Positions 1-13,800 of a stretch of DNA of 64,000 nt are shown one piece after another (position 1 is the first letter of the stretch; each line of letters starts with the position of its first letter). Source of the stretch: Eutreptiella sp. 'Long Island Sound 2002' (Eukaryota > Euglenozoa > Euglenophyceae > Eutreptiales > Eutreptiaceae). The stretch spans positions 39,412,232 through 39,476,231 of the forward strand of contig OZ038391.1 of NCBI GenBank assembly GCA_964036045.1, given 5' to 3'. The position numbers were made by a program, and so were the translations under genes. The notes beneath the pieces were generated by a model, which worked only from the letters and a program-made list of their open reading frames with translations, did no database searches and had not been told where the DNA came from.

Positions 1-699
1 GCAACCCCCGTTTTCCCAGTGGACTCACATCTGTGATCTCTGACAATGGGCAGACGCGATCAACTTGGTCAGACAATGCCTTGCTGGTGCAAATAGGAAG
101 GGATAGCCATCCAGCCATTGGCTGGTACTTTTTTGACTCCTGTGCCTGCAATCGGCTGAACACAAAGTGTGTCTTGAAAGGTTTCTCTTGGAATCTGCAA
201 TAAACTACAGCCAACCAACAGGGCCAGGCCGAGCAGCAAACACATACATAACCCAGGTCCTTGCTACTGAAGACGCTGCGATAAATACGTACTATCATGC
301 AATTCTATGTGATTGGCATGAATGGCCCAGATTGCGTTGTTCCTAGCAACCATTAATTGAGGCGTTGGAGGGGTAAGTGTGCTGAGTATAACACTGCAGG
401 AGTTTTCGACCACCACAAAGGCCCTGGAATGCCATTCCGAAAATATGGTTGTGAAGGTTCACACAGCAACTGGGGGGAGGGGGGAAAGCTATCTGTCACA
501 CAAAGATTACCCATACCCGCCCTCAGCCTTTTCAAATGCCTTGTCCATCAGCAAAACAAAACACATCCATGGCGATCATGAGGCTCGACAGCAAATACGC
601 CCAGTCCAGGCAGGGGCCTCGTCAAACTTGCACACACATCCCTGGTGCCCGATCTAGAGCATTAATTCCTCAGAACATGCCCCCCACAACCCTGCGCAC
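1..699. other. No gene recognised
   Basis: Short overlapping open frames occur on both strands, but none shows a recognisable motif, splice-consistent exon or coding-like composition. No repeat longer than a few units is visible. Confidence 0.5.
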
Positions 700-1990
700 C
701 AACTCCTGATCACATCAACAAATGAACAAACAACTGGCATATGCACCCGAGCATTCGGACAAATAGACGCTGATGTACTTGAGGACAAAATAGATGAGGT
801 GTACAACACTCATGGGTCTTAAATGGCGTCAAAAAGAAACTGCCGTGTGAGGCGACACAACTTAACAACTGTTGCTCCAATGCTTTGGTTATTCTATCTA
901 ACGTATCTGATTTTGTTTGTGCAGGTTGATGATTGTTTGTTACATCCGTCACCCCCATGGAAAGATTGTTTCCCAGTGTGTGTGTCCCTTCAACGCCCCA
1001 ACGGAGGATGAATGGCTGTAACAACTCTCTCTGCAATGGAGCTGCAGGGATGAACAGAGAGGCAACTGCGCAAAGTCTTCAGCATATTGCACAAAGGCCT
1101 TCGGCACAGGGGCTGTTGCCAATTTGAAGAGCAGGGAGACACTAGCCTAAGTGTACACTTCACATCCACCATTCGCTTCTGGCCTGCAATGTCCAGCAAA
1201 ATGAAGAGGTCTGAGACGCCGCGGTTCTCCACCACATCGATTCACAGCCGACTGCCGATGGTCAGTCGGAAACGCCATCAATGTCGCCCCGACCATACGA
1301 GGGGATTTGGATGCACATCTGCACCATCGGTGCAATTGCTCATCATCGCCCAACACCGTACGCCGCATACCATGGCCCAGTGAATCAGCGACGACACTGC
1401 GGTGCTAATACCCGTGTGCGGTTCCCAATAAACACACTGCACATGCGTCCGCATAAGGTGGCCAGATCCCACATCAAACAATCAACGGCCCAGGTTACGA
1501 CTGCAGGCTGGTGGGACTCTGGAGGTCTGGAGAACTCAAACAATCGTAAATGACCCATGGCAGGATGGCAGATGCTCCTGGCTGCAACGCTCAGGCGCAG
1601 TCCTCTCAAGGATCGGCGGTAGTGAGGTCTCCACCCACTGGTCCCCAGATGTTCAATCAAACCCAACCATTCAACCCCCCATGTGAGAACTCGTTGAAAG
1701 CTCTGTCAAGACACGTGCTTCCAGTGGGGCTTTGCCGGTGTAGCACTGCCATGAGGCTTTGTGGAGGATGGTTCCTCAACCGCGGCCCCAAATGTAGTGT
1801 ACGGCGATTGCACCATCGCCAACTGCCATGCACCACTTGCCAACGCCGTCGGTGATATGCGTTGCTGGATTGCCACATCACATTTCCGCACAATACGCCC
1901 CCCCCCCCCTCACTCCAACCAGTGTCAATAAGACCTGTTGCAAAAAAGAGCCTTTCAAGAGCCGCTTGCCAATTTTTCCCGGTCACATGC
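700..1990 (-). pseudogene. Decayed coding-like region, possible mobile-element remnant
   Basis: Several minus-strand open stretches follow one another in different frames (about 1986-1657, 1666-1385, 1235-990, 1036-710), as expected of an old coding sequence broken by frameshifts. The piece at 1193-1155 reads DIAGQKRMVDVKC, which resembles the D-x(n)-(D/E)-x-K spacing of PD-(D/E)XK nucleases found in some retroelements. That resemblance is weak and is inference only. No start codon, no splice pattern joining the pieces and no flanking repeats were found. It could equally be chance open frame. Confidence 0.2.
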
Positions 1991-2275
1991 CCTCTGACCT
2001 TGCTTCATGTTTTCCACGGCAACTGTGGGTCAACCTCTTTACATCAGCCAATCGAGTTTCGGTGTGATCGTGCAACACAGCGTCACCCCCTGTGTGCTCC
2101 TTTGCTCCGCCCACAACTCGTGGGTTCCTTTATCACCGATTTGAAGGCCTTCAGCACTCGCTTGATCCGCTTGCGATCGGCGTTCATGAAACTTGTATGC
2201 AGCCACAACTGAAAAGGGGATGCCACAGCGTTGAAAGCAACGGATTGAATGTACGTTATATGCAGGCGTGCAATG

Positions 2276-2394
2276 CGATGTGATGTGATGTGATGTGATG
2301 TGATGTGATGTGATGTGATGTGATGTGATGTGATGTGATGTGATGTGATGTGATGTGATGTGACGTGACGTGATGTGATGTGATGCGTGATTTG
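2276..2394. repeat. TGATG pentanucleotide array
   Basis: About 23 tandem copies of the 5-base unit TGATG, with a few T-to-C changes near the right end. The array creates His/Ile/Thr/Ser-rich artefact frames on the minus strand. Confidence 0.95.
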
Positions 2395-2429
2395 CAGCAG
2401 GCGTGTGGAATGATGCCATGCTACACAAC

Positions 2430-3893
2430 ACCTACTGGTGCCACCTAGTACACAGGGCCAAAAGGTAACGAAACCAAAGAATGACTCATGTTATGTTTAC
2501 CTTGGTCATCACCCTCATCCAAAAGTGGAAGCCATGCACCATCCACTCGAGAGGCACTATACAGGCTCATCAGGGGATGATTTTCCATATCCCTATGCTA
2601 ATCGCTTGGGAGGGCATTCTCTGCGTTCACCACAAACGTTTCTCGTTTCACCGCTTCCCACTTTCCCATTGCCCCTTCTTGCCCTCCCTTTCTACCTCCT
2701 GGTGCCCTCCAAATCCTCTCACTTCACATTCACCTAGGGGAAGCATGATATTTGTTGACGGCAGGAAGAAAGGCTGGGTGGGGTCTGCAAATCTGGGCTG
2801 TTTGCCTCCTTCACTCCCATCACTTCCCTACTCTGCGTTGTATTTTTGCCGCAGCAAAGATTTCGATTCGCGCAAAAACTGAGCCACAGCCTTTGTGATC
2901 ATGAAAATCCTGCCCATTGAGACCAACATCCAAACTCACCACCCCCCGCCCGCCAAAGCAAAATTGTCAACCTTCCATGGCCGTCGTGCCATCAATGTTA
3001 CAGGTAAGAACCGGTTGTAGCATTACCTGTGACGCTGTGGCAAAATCGACCCTAAAATGGTCAGAAAAACCCCAAAAAACACTATCCTGTGCTCCAAATC
3101 ATCCCAATCTTAAGCCCGTTTGAAGATCCAGCCTCATCAAACCACAGAACCATTCAGCATGGTGCAGCAGCCCATGTCAGGGGGTGCAATAAATTGGCCC
3201 CCCTCCGAGTATTGCGAGACTTTCCACAGCGAAAGCTTGGTTTGTTGGTTCGATATTTTTGCTGTTTGCAGGTTACAACAGCAGAAAGGCATAATTTCAG
3301 GGGAGGACACCGGTCAGCCGGTCTTTTTGCTGCCTACTGTCAGGCCTCGTGGTGGGGTCCGCAGTTAATTGATGAAGGAGGTTCCCCGGCAAAGAATCTC
3401 CATGTGCTCTATCCTGTGTCAAGGTCCTGGGAGTCCCCCATCCCGGCCAAGGGTTCACTGTCCGGAGTACTTACACCCTCAAGCAGTTCACCATAGAGAC
3501 AAGGAGTGGAGCCCCGGGCCAGGCTCCAGGGCTGCCATTGAGGCAGCAGCAAGGACCCGTGAGAGGAAGGGACGGGGACAGGCCCCACGGCCGATTGCGC
3601 CCCCCTCTCCTTGCCCTCTGCGGACTGTCAGTCCGCAAACAGATTGTGGTTTGCTGTCACCGTGCCTGACGGGGCCGCATGGCACCACAACTGGGAACGT
3701 GGCATAGCCAGCGGTGGCAATCTATTGAACGGAATTTGCAGGCTGCACTATGAACGGTCGTTTCCACCAAAATGGAATCTAGGGGGGACCCCAGAAGTTG
3801 CGGCCGGTTGCGGCCGCCGGATAAGTGTATTATTCTCCCATTGAGCCTTGCCTTTGTCGTGTTGCGGTGTGTTGCAGAGATACACACCCACGG

Positions 3894-3924
<31 letters not shown>

Positions 3925-6070
3925 GTGTGACACAGAACGAAACACAACATGAGTTTTTCTACAGCAATATAACATATCGATGTGAGGTCAATCTTTTGGA
4001 ATGGGCAGGTTCGATGTTAATGTCCACGTTGAAACACAAGACCCCAACAATTTCGTTTCAATTTCCGTCCATGTCTTGTTTTGTTGCATACTTGATTGAG
4101 GGCAGCTGAGAGAATGGAGTGGGGTGTGGTTGGTGTTTGAAAACCGGGAAAATGCCTTTTTCCTTGAAGCCCAGGTCGCGGCTGGTCGCGGCCGGTCACG
4201 GCCGCTGTGGTCCCCCTAGGCGACATGTGTGCAAAAACTAGCTGTACAGGGTTGTAGAAAAAAATCCGTTTCCCGGATGAAAGATGGAGGGGGCAGTTTT
4301 GTGTTTGGAAATCAAAACATGTGGGAAAATGCACCGAGATCATTTGGGGCATTCTGAGGGCTGAATCCCATGTTCTGCTTGATAAAGAGCAGTCCGATTT
4401 CAGGATTGAGCTTTTTGGGTTATGGCTGACGGTAATTCGGTTTGAAACATCAGCTTGGGGATCTAGAGGACAATCAGCGGAAGGGGAGGTGATGACAAGG
4501 CTGCGTACTATGCAAATTTAAATTTCAAGATGTGCAAATGAGGAGGAGGTCCCCAAATCGGTGTAAATTTTTTTTTGTAATTTTTAGGGTCTTTCAACTA
4601 AGTGACGTGGATTTGACATGTGACATCGCAACCATGTGTACCTGCAGCCTTACCACTGACCGCAGTGAAATAGAGACATGGACAACAGTCTTTCCAGGAG
4701 CATTTGTTCCCAGGACTGTTTTGATACACTCCTCTTCCCAATGTAGCTGCTTGGCAGGTTTTGCAAACATTGCAAGAGGCCGATACTACCAGAAAAGAAA
4801 AAAATTCACAGAGGATTATGGTGTTCCTCATGATAATCAAGAGAAATATGCCCCAGGTTCCTGGTTGTTTGCTGTACATCTTCCTTTGCATGAGACATCA
4901 TTGAGTACTCGTGGTGGTGGATGTCTACAACCAACCTCGTGCAACCTGCTACTTGTCATCACCCACAATCTGAGCAAAACCACATATCACAGGAAATTAT
5001 TTTGGGACGCCCCCCTTTTTTTGCATGCGAAACGTGCTTTTCAGGAAAAGACCTGTCCAAAACCACCACTGGTGTTGAACTTAGTCCTTTTTGGCCACAG
5101 GTTGGTTTGAAGTCCTCTCCACTTGTCGAGGCTCGTCCTTGTCCAAGCTACACTCCCCGTAGCGATCCTATCTTTTGGCACCAGAACAGTGTCCATACAA
5201 AGTTTGTTGCCACCATCAGAAACCACTGTTTCTCGTGGTACCTTCACAGTTGGATATATGTAGACCATTGGCTATATGCAACCCATTTGAGTCTGCTCCA
5301 GATGTTTGCCTGTTCCCCCCATCCCAAACCATGCTATCACAACGAAGAAACACCATGGGCAGCAAAAAACGCAACAACGGATCTCTATTTGTCTATGGGC
5401 TGTACGTAAGCTATGCCTTGCCAAATGTACATGCCCTGTGCAGACCGCATTCCTTTTTTTGGGACCTGTGGTGGTCAGCAATAGTACATTGTGTGCACAA
5501 AAATTGTCACTGTTGCCAAACTTCCCAGTCCCCCCCCCCACAATCTACAGACCACAGAGTGCCATCCCCATGTGCACCAATAAAATAAATGTTGTTGTCG
5601 GACTGCGTGCGCGAAGAGGGCTGCAGGCCGGCTGCCCCAATATCGTCTCTTTGCGTCTACAACATGCTGACAGTGTCTACAATTAGCAGATCGCTCCTAC
5701 CTGTAGCAGATAGTGCCTTCCAACCACAGAAGGTGTGATCATCCCCCCCCCTCCCACCTCCAACATGGGGGCTAGGCTTTGTGCAATGTACTGGGGGGGC
5801 CAGGACGGAGGGGGGGGGGGCAGAAGCTAAAGCAGACAACCTGACACCCCAGCACCCCCAGCCCCCCAGCATCGTGTGAAGCAGTGTGCAGGCTGCCGTC
5901 CAAGGTCCTGTCGTGGGTTGGAGGCTTCTCGAGATCCAATACCTTCAAATCGGGGGCCGAAAACCTCTGTGGAAACATTTTTTTTTCGTGTTGCAAATCA
6001 CAAATGAGCACTTGATTGGGCTACGCAAGAACGAATTAGATGGGATTCAACCTGATGCAAAAAAAAGAAA
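2430..6070. other. No gene recognised
   Basis: The longest open frame (plus, 4532-5110, 192 codons) has no recognisable domain and lies in AT-rich sequence. Homopolymer runs (T at 4568 and 4580, C at 5530 and 5745, G at 5812) are common. A (CA)n tract sits at 3893-3917. Undetected short exons are possible. Confidence 0.4.
3893..3917. repeat. (CA)n microsatellite
   Basis: A short dinucleotide CA run preceded by CACCCACGGA. Confidence 0.9.
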
Positions 6071-6292
6071 ATTTTTACACAGGCTGTAGAGAATGCACCC
6101 ATACCGAGGCCGCATACCCCCAAAAGGGGTAAATGGCGGCTTTGTATCTGTGCACTGCAAAAATATTGTAGTCAGAGAACTGCTTGTGCCTGAAAATAAA
6201 AATACAACCTGAGGAGTTGGTCCTTTTTGTGGTCCGTACTCTGAGCAATTTTTGTTTGATGTCACCATGAGTACCAGCAAACAAATTATGGG

Positions 6293-6375
6293 TGTGGTGT
6301 GGTGTGGTGTGGTGTGGTATGGTGTGGTGTGGTATGGTGTGGCGTGGCGTGGTGTGGTGTGGCGTGGAGGTGTCG
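6293..6375. repeat. GTGTG/GTATG pentanucleotide array
   Basis: Tandem 5-base units (GGTGT, with GGTAT and GGCGT variants) run for about 80 bases just downstream of the last clear FkbM exon on the opposite strand. Confidence 0.9.
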
Positions 6376-6595
6376 TGGTGCCATCGAACCATCCATGGGC
6401 ATCATGCTTGGGTGCTTACATCCCGTAATAAAGCATTCGAGTAACAGGAATCTGGACGAAGAATGGCATTGTTCATTCGTTCCTCGCAATCATATGAGCT
6501 ACTGGTGCCGTAAAAACATTCAGGGCAACCCAGAATGACCACTAGAAGTATCGTAGACGCCACCAGAATTGGCGTGGCACCTTTGGATACAGCAG

Positions 6596-9260
6596 CTATT
6601 CATTTCTCTTTGCGCTGTGTTTGGTTGCTTCCTGCTCAACGTCACCCTGTCCATCCCCTTTTGCTCTTTCTGCTCCACGCACCTGGTCATTGTATGGGCC
6701 CATGGTTTTCGCATGCAAATACCCCTTCTGCACGAGCAGCTCAGATAGTGCTGCCTTCGGCCGCTCGATACTTAAGATCCGAAACTGCAGATGAATGGGA
6801 CACAGACATTTTGGGATGATACATTGCAGGTACCATCATGAAGCAGTAGGGACAAGACAGGCAGACCACAACGTGCAGAACAGGGCAAGGCTGGGCAGCA
6901 CTTCCCAGTGAAACATTGCCAAAAACAAAGCGGTGGTGGAAACACAGGACGTGGCTTCTGTCTTGATGATGTTCATGGCTGAATGAACCTAGCCAAAAGA
7001 AGACTGGGCTGGAGTGAGCATTGTATGAGTTACTGTGCACACTACCGTTATGACGTTATGAAACAGCGGGCCAACTGCTTTTGTGGAGGACATTGCAGGC
7101 ACACATGCACGGCTTCAACGAGAACTAGGAAGCTTTCCTATAGACAACGAACAGAATCTGACGGAGAGCCTGTTATTTCCCTTATATCACCTCCACATAC
7201 CCACTAACCGCCTAAAGAGCTCCACCTCTCACACCCCCTTTGCCCTAGTTGGTTTTATGGATCATGGTGGAGAGCATTGTGGAACTGCAGCAAAAGGGCG
7301 CCCAGAGCTTAGAGAATGCCCACATTTGCACGTATTCCAATGTGGCGTGCGTAGGATACGGTCGTGATCGTCATACATTCTGTCTCAATCTAATGCCAAG
7401 GCGTACCTCGGGGGGAGTCAGGAGAGGTGTTTCGTCATCCTTCCGGAGGCAAATATGCTGTTTAGCGAGAAATGCGCACCACAACTCTATGGGCGCCCTC
7501 ATCATGCAACTCAAAAGCCCTCGTGCCTTGAGATAAGGACATGGCACAACTCCCCATTACTGCCTAGTTGCTATCTCATGTGGGGCTACTTCACTGGCTC
7601 GGGCTGCGCTACCTCGTTGCGGCTTCTTATCGTGTGTGGAGCCCTATCGCTAAATGTTGCGGTGCTGCAAGCAACGTGCCACATAGAACCGGCACGGCAA
7701 ACGAAAACCTGATACCGATCGAACGGAAATTGGTGCATCACTCGCCACTCTGCGCCCTCCACATCCAAGGATAGATAATCCACCACTTTGGGGCTGCAAT
7801 GGGCATCTAGAATTCCTGCCAAGGTTTGAGTGGACAAAGTAATAAGCTTCTTCTTGCTCTTTCCGGGTTTATTGTCCGTATTGCGGGACACGATACCTCC
7901 TGCGGAGAGTAGCAAGAAATTGTGAACGGGGATCCCACGAGCCGCACGAAACGATTAGCAAAGCTGCAATTGAGTGAAGCGTGTTCCACCTCGGGGAGGC
8001 AGCTATGCTATAGGTTTGAGTTTCAATAGGTGGGGTTGAGGATAAAGACGAGGTTGAGCACACAGTTGCACAGGTGAGGAGAGGATTCGGCAGCGATCTG
8101 CAACTCAACTAGCTTTTTTGTGGTCTTGCCACGGCATGATTTCTCTCTGGGGTAAACAGTCGTCGGTTCGCCGGGTGGGAGTTGCCCGGGCCCGGGCAAC
8201 CTTTTTCTCGACCCTTTGAAGCCTCGAGGTTGGGCCATGCATCAGCAAGAACGAGCACATCAACATAGATAGCACAATTCTGCGAGATCGATGATAGATT
8301 GACAGTGTACTGCGCACACCTGCCCATGTGTTGTCCACTCGAAATTGCACTGTACGGTTTGGATACGTATCTACTGCAGCGTGTATGACCGTGCAATTCC
8401 TTTGTTGATGCAACTTGGGTATGTACAGCGGATTGCCTTCGATGCACAGTCCTGGCGGTTGGTGCAACACATCTGCAAACTCTTTGATAGCAACGTCACT
8501 GTGCAACGGGCGAATCACTCATGCATGTCAAATATCTAAAGGCAAGACGATTCTCAATGACCTAAATCAAAGTTGCGTTGCATATCAACGCGCCGCATAG
8601 CACCAAGAAAGGAAGAAAGGCACACCATGCCATCTGTACCATTTTTCTAACGCAAAAGAATTGCTGATACAAACAGGATCATTTGCTGCAAGATCCACAA
8701 AAAATCCATCCATCTTCTCATTCAGCAATTGCACCACCATGCGATCTTGCCCCACTTGAGATTGATACTAAGTCAAAGCGGTGTCGTGGCAATTTGAACA
8801 CGTTCTAACACGCACCCATGGAAGCGCGAAATCTCGTTGTCGGAAAAATCGCATGTAACTTCATTTACATGCCATTTGCACAATTCACCTATGCGATTGA
8901 TGCACGCCTCATCACGCACCGCCGTAGCACCCCGTGGGATGACGCTTGGAGCGGTACCTGAGGCCGGCCATTTCTCGCAACGAGTGAGGGACGTGAAGGG
9001 CACGTTGTTGCGCGATCATCTGTAGCGACCACATCTGAAGGTAGAATGTTCTTAAAGGGCTTCTCGTTGGACAGCTCGTTGGACGACGAGTTCCGAGTGG
9101 GCCCGGAGTTCAACAAGTCCCTTTGGTTGTCGAGCGGCAAATTTTTCGTTGACGAGATGCCATCAGCAGCACCTCGGCCTTTGTCGACAATCGAATGGAA
9201 TGAGGAAATGCCCACAAATACCACGATACAAACAACAACCGCAAGGATGGGTATCACCAT
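6596..9260 (-). CDS. FkbM-family methyltransferase with N-terminal membrane anchor
   Basis: Predicted S-adenosylmethionine-dependent O-methyltransferase of the FkbM (Methyltransf_21) family, probably a type II membrane protein of the secretory pathway; the substrate is unknown. Five exons join in phase: 9260-8958, 8767-8626, 8451-8320, 7899-7709 and 6784-6683, with GT-AG introns of 190, 174, 420 and 924 bp. Exon 1 starts at ATG with a hydrophobic segment (residues 4-20), then a polar stem. Exons 2-3 give the cofactor-binding region: SQVGQD, GFFVDLAAND, SNSFALEK and LCIEGNP, all typical of the family. Exon 4 carries the hallmark YLSLDVEGAE. Exon 5 reads LSIERPKAALSELLVQKGY. The five exons encode 290 residues. 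The C-terminus is unresolved: reading through exon 5 adds 28 residues and stops at 6596, but a VWVHS motif near 6100, typical of FkbM ends, suggests a further exon whose phase I could not match. Confidence 0.8.
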
Positions 9261-10817
9261 GACATCTTCGAAAACTATCTACGAAATACATCGACATAGG
9301 AAACATGTAACACATTTTTCGTCTTCTTGTTGCTTCGACCGCTCTTCGCAGTTGCAAGAAAGCCGAAAGACACTACACAAACATGGATTACGGCAATATA
9401 GACATATTCATGCTTGACCATAGGCGCGTACTACGCTTGTGCGCTCAGCGAGGTTGCGACGAATCGTACACACCGGTGTCCCCATCACACGTGTTGAGCC
9501 TCAAATGCATTTGAGAGCACCGTTTGCCCTCCTCTGCCCTCACTAGCACCCTAGTCCAATTGTGATGTGGTAGCGAGTGATGTCTTTGGTGGAAGGGTGG
9601 TTTGTGGGTCCATTGGTTGGGCGCATGCCCCCTTGCGAATCGTGAGTTTCGTAGGTTTCCACAAAACATGTGCAAAACTACACGAAAATTTCACTTCATA
9701 TTTCACTGAAATGATGAAATTTTTATCCCACAAGGTTGTATGGAACATGAGAGGTGAAAGAAAAGGTCGGACCTTGCACGGGTTTCGAGGATTCCACACA
9801 AGGAAGCAAGGCATCGCTCAACCGAGGGACAAGCTCGCGAGGGGATTGCCGAAAAGCCGCTTTTTGTGTTGCGTCAACGGAGGTGACGGCTTAGTGAGTG
9901 TGACTCCGTGTGAGGTGACGGCTCAGTGAGTGCGACTGCGTGTGTGTGCGTGTGTTTGTGTGCCTCGTGTTGCGTGCTTCTTTCACAAGCCCCAACCCGT
10001 CGACCAATTTTTCTCTAAAGCGCACGGCCTCAAGGGGGCAGGGCAAGCCAAGGAGAGGCAAGACCAAAGGCATGTTTGTAGAGACTGTCGTCGAAGATTT
10101 CCTTGTTTTTTTGCTTGCTCCTTCTCCGCTCGCGCCCCATGCCCCACGGTGGCGTGCCGAAACGATGTGGCTCACCACCTCGAATCGTCGTAAATCCACA
10201 AGCACGAATACATTACAATACTACGGGGGAGGCGACTGGGACTAGCCCCGATTGCCGAATGATGGGTGTGTTTTTGAGGAACCTTACTTGTTTCAATCCC
10301 CGTCCCCGTTCGACTGTTATATTTTCAGTCACACGGAAGGGGGGAGGCAGGGAGTAGAGGGTTAGTTTCACGGAAGTAACATAAGGTATTTTGAAACGTA
10401 CCGTTGCATTGCAAATGTGCCGAGCGAACACATGCTCTTTTAGGCTGCATTGTGGGGACCCTTTCTTTCACCCCTCATGTTGAGGCAGCAACCTCGCAAG
10501 GACACTTAGCACCCAGGGAAAAGTGTGACTCAAGGGTTCTAGAGTTTCCGAGACAATGCAAATGGTCGATAATCTGAATCATTGCTGAAGCATTACAATC
10601 CAGGACGCATGCACCAAAAACAAAAACAGCAGTTTCTGGCATGAAGCGCACAAAACGACAACCGATGCGACTCTTCAGAAAACAATCCTTTCGCTTTGCA
10701 CCGAATCCGTTACCGGTCGCGCGCAGATGGAGGAAAAAGACTTTGATGAACCCTGTGTATCTCTCCGCTGGTTCTTCCTCCCCCATTCTTCCTCTCCATT
10801 TTAGTTTTCCCTTTCCC
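9261..10817. other. Divergent intergenic region between FkbM and kinesin genes
   Basis: The two flanking genes are transcribed away from each other, so both promoters should lie here. A 32-base unit starting GGTGACGGC is duplicated in tandem at 9882-9913 and 9914-9945 with few differences. I see no obvious TATA element. An open frame at 9567-9929 (plus) has no recognisable domain. Confidence 0.5.
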
Positions 10818-13800
10818 ATGCCATCGAAATCCAGAGCCAGCGTACAGGTGCTTGTACGATGCCGACCCTTCAACGCACGAGAGGAAGCAGAGGGGGAAAA
10901 GGGTTGTACCCAGGTGATGCAGGTGCAGGGCAACACGGTTCGGATGTTCAACCCGAAGAAAGATATGGAAGCCGTACGCGAAGAGTTCGTTTTCGACCAC
11001 TGCTTTGACAGCACACGCAATGGGCGTAACGACCAACAGATCGACGTGTACCAGAAGTTGGGGCCACAGATACTGGACAACTGCACATCTGGTTACAACG
11101 CCTGTCTCTTTGCATATGGACAAACAGGTATCTGTTCCGTGAACTTAGGTCCTTCTGGCTTGAAGCGCTGGATGTACCTCCTCCTTCACTTGTGTGTCAG
11201 GTAGCGGGAAAACTCACACGATGCTGGGCAACATCGACGACCCAGAGGCGCGCGGAGTCATTCCTCGTCTCATGGACGAGCTTTTCGAAAGAATCGAAGC
11301 CAAGAAGCAAGAAGCAGGTGTTGCAACGTTCAAGCTTGAGGCAACATACATGGAAATTTACTGCGAGAAAGTGAAGGACCTTCTCGTCAAGTCGTCGGAC
11401 GACTTAAAGGTTCGGAGTACGCCTGACAAGGGGGTTTTTGTCGAGGGACTGACTTCTCGTAAGGTGGAAAGCTCCGCAGAGATATATAAGCTTTTGAGTG
11501 TTGGCGCCAAAAACCGAGCTGTAGCCGCGACTGCCATGAATAAGGACAGCTCGCGGTCGCACGCAATATTCACGCTCGTTTACCAAGAGACTTCGTTTGC
11601 CAGCAGCGGTGACCATAAAGTTCAGACCAGATCCAAAACTAGCCATATGTACCTGGTTGACTTGGCTGGAAGTGAACGCGTTGAAAAAACTGGGGTGTCA
11701 GGGAGCGGTCTGGAAGAAGCCAAGAAGATCAACCAGTCCCTGACTACGCTGGGCAGAATCATTGACATGCTGGCCAACCGGAAGCCCGGGACGAAGTGCC
11801 CGCTACCAGTCCGAGAGTCGACGTTGACTTGGTTACTCGGGGACAGCTTAGGTGGCAACAGTAAAACCATCATGCTTGCTGCTATTAGCCCTTCAGCGTC
11901 GTCGTACGACGAGACCATCAACACTTTGAGGTATGCTGCTCGCACGAAGTGCATCGTTAATGAGGCTTCCGTCAATGAGACGGTGGACATGAAGCTGATG
12001 GACGAGTTGCGTGGCCAGATTGACGAGCTGCAAGGAATGCTGAAAAGTCAAAACGATCTCAGAGGACAACTTCAAACCAATGAGGAAAAGATGCAAGCGT
12101 TGGAGCAGATGTTGGAGCAGGAGCGTTTGGCAAAGGAAAAAAGTGACGCTGAGCTGCGGGAACGTGCCGAAAAGGAGAAACAGGACTTGATGGAGAAGCT
12201 GCAACTTGAAAAAGAACAGGTCGAGGAATACCTTTCAAAGGAGCGTCAGGAACTGCAGGGAAAAATCGCAGAGCAAGATGAAACGATCGCTCAATACGGC
12301 AGAGAGAAGCAACTGCTGAAAGAGCAATTTGAACGTGCTCTTCGCGACCTTACCAACCAAACCATGCGAGAGAAGCAGGAGTTGCAAGAGAAGTGCAACA
12401 GTGTTTCTCAGCACGCAACCAAGCTGGAAACCATGGCGGCAGACCAAGAGAAAGCCCATGCTAGTGAAAAAAGTACCTTGGAAGCTCAGATCGAAGATTT
12501 GAACAAAAAGCTGACAGGTGTGCAGCAAGACCTATCCTTTCAGCAGCAACGCTGGCAGCAAGAAAAGGAGTTATTCGACCAAAAAGTCGCTTTCAGCACA
12601 CAGAGGGCCGGGGACATTGAAAGTGATTTGCAAAAGAAAATCGCGCAACTCGCAAAGGCTAGAGAAGAGTTGGAAGCTCATCACGAAGCTGAGCTGGCCA
12701 AGACGGATAATGCCAGAAAAGCGAAGATTGCTGAACTCAAGGAGGACCACGAGCAAGCGGTGAAAGCCATGCAGCAGCTCAATGACGAGCGTTTCCAAGC
12801 GTTGAAAGCAGAGATGCAGCAGCAACATGACGCCTCCAAACAACGCGCTTCAGAGCAGCAAGAGGCTGCCGCAAAAGAGCGCGAAAACACGGAAGCGACA
12901 TATAAAGGGAAGATTGCTGAGTTGAAGGCTGAGATCCAGCAGCAGCAAGATACCAACAACCAACGTACACTGGAACAGCAAGAGGCCGCAGCAAAAGAGC
13001 GCGACACTTTGAAAGCGCAAATTGCCAAGCTGAAACAAGAGTACGAGCAGGAGTTGGAAGCGAAACAGAAGCAGGGCCACGAAAAGTCCCAGCAATTGGA
13101 GGCAGATATGCAGCAGCGGCACGCGGCCGAAAAAGAGCGTTTGCTGGAGCAACATGAGGCAGCTTTAGGAGCTGTCAAGCAGCAGCACGCCGAGGAGTGC
13201 GGTCGCCTGAAACAGGCGCACCAAGCGTCGACGGATGAGCTGCAAAGCGTCAAGTCTGCCCTGGAAGCGACTGAAGCTGACTGCAGCAAAGCAAAGCAGT
13301 TGCATGCGCAAGCGCACAAACAGCTGTGTGCGGACCGCCAATCGCACGACGAGGAGACAGAGAAACTGAAGGGGAAATACGCGCAGGATGTGGAGCTGGC
13401 AAAGAAGCACTACGAAGAGGAAGTGCAGCGCGTTTTGCAGCAACAGGCGGAGGCTGTCAAGGATGCACAGAAAAAGGGCGAGAGTGCGGTGATAGATGCC
13501 AAAAAGAAGTTTGCCGAGGAGCTGGAAAAACAAAAGAAAGATCAAAAGAAAGCCCACGATGAAACACTTGCTGCTCTGCAGGGGAAAATAGATACTCGCT
13601 GGGAGCATCAGAGGCAGGAGCACAACAGAGATTTGGAGAGCCAACGTAGACAACATGCTCTTCAGGTTGAGAGCCTTGAAGCAGCGCTTGCTGATGCCCA
13701 AGGCCAGCTTGCATCAGTTCAGGAAGAAGCCGACAGGACGAACGATATGAGCAAAGCATACATTCGAGACTATCAATTGAAGTATCAGAACCTTGAGCGA

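Noticed and set aside
4532-5409. Overlapping plus-strand frames of 192 and 162 codons
   Set aside because: Cys/Thr/His-rich composition without motifs, in AT-rich DNA with homopolymers.
12681-13701. Antisense open frames of 178-212 codons opposite the kinesin
   Set aside because: Shadows of the Glu/Gln/Lys-rich coiled-coil codons; Cys/Ser/Leu-rich with no motif.
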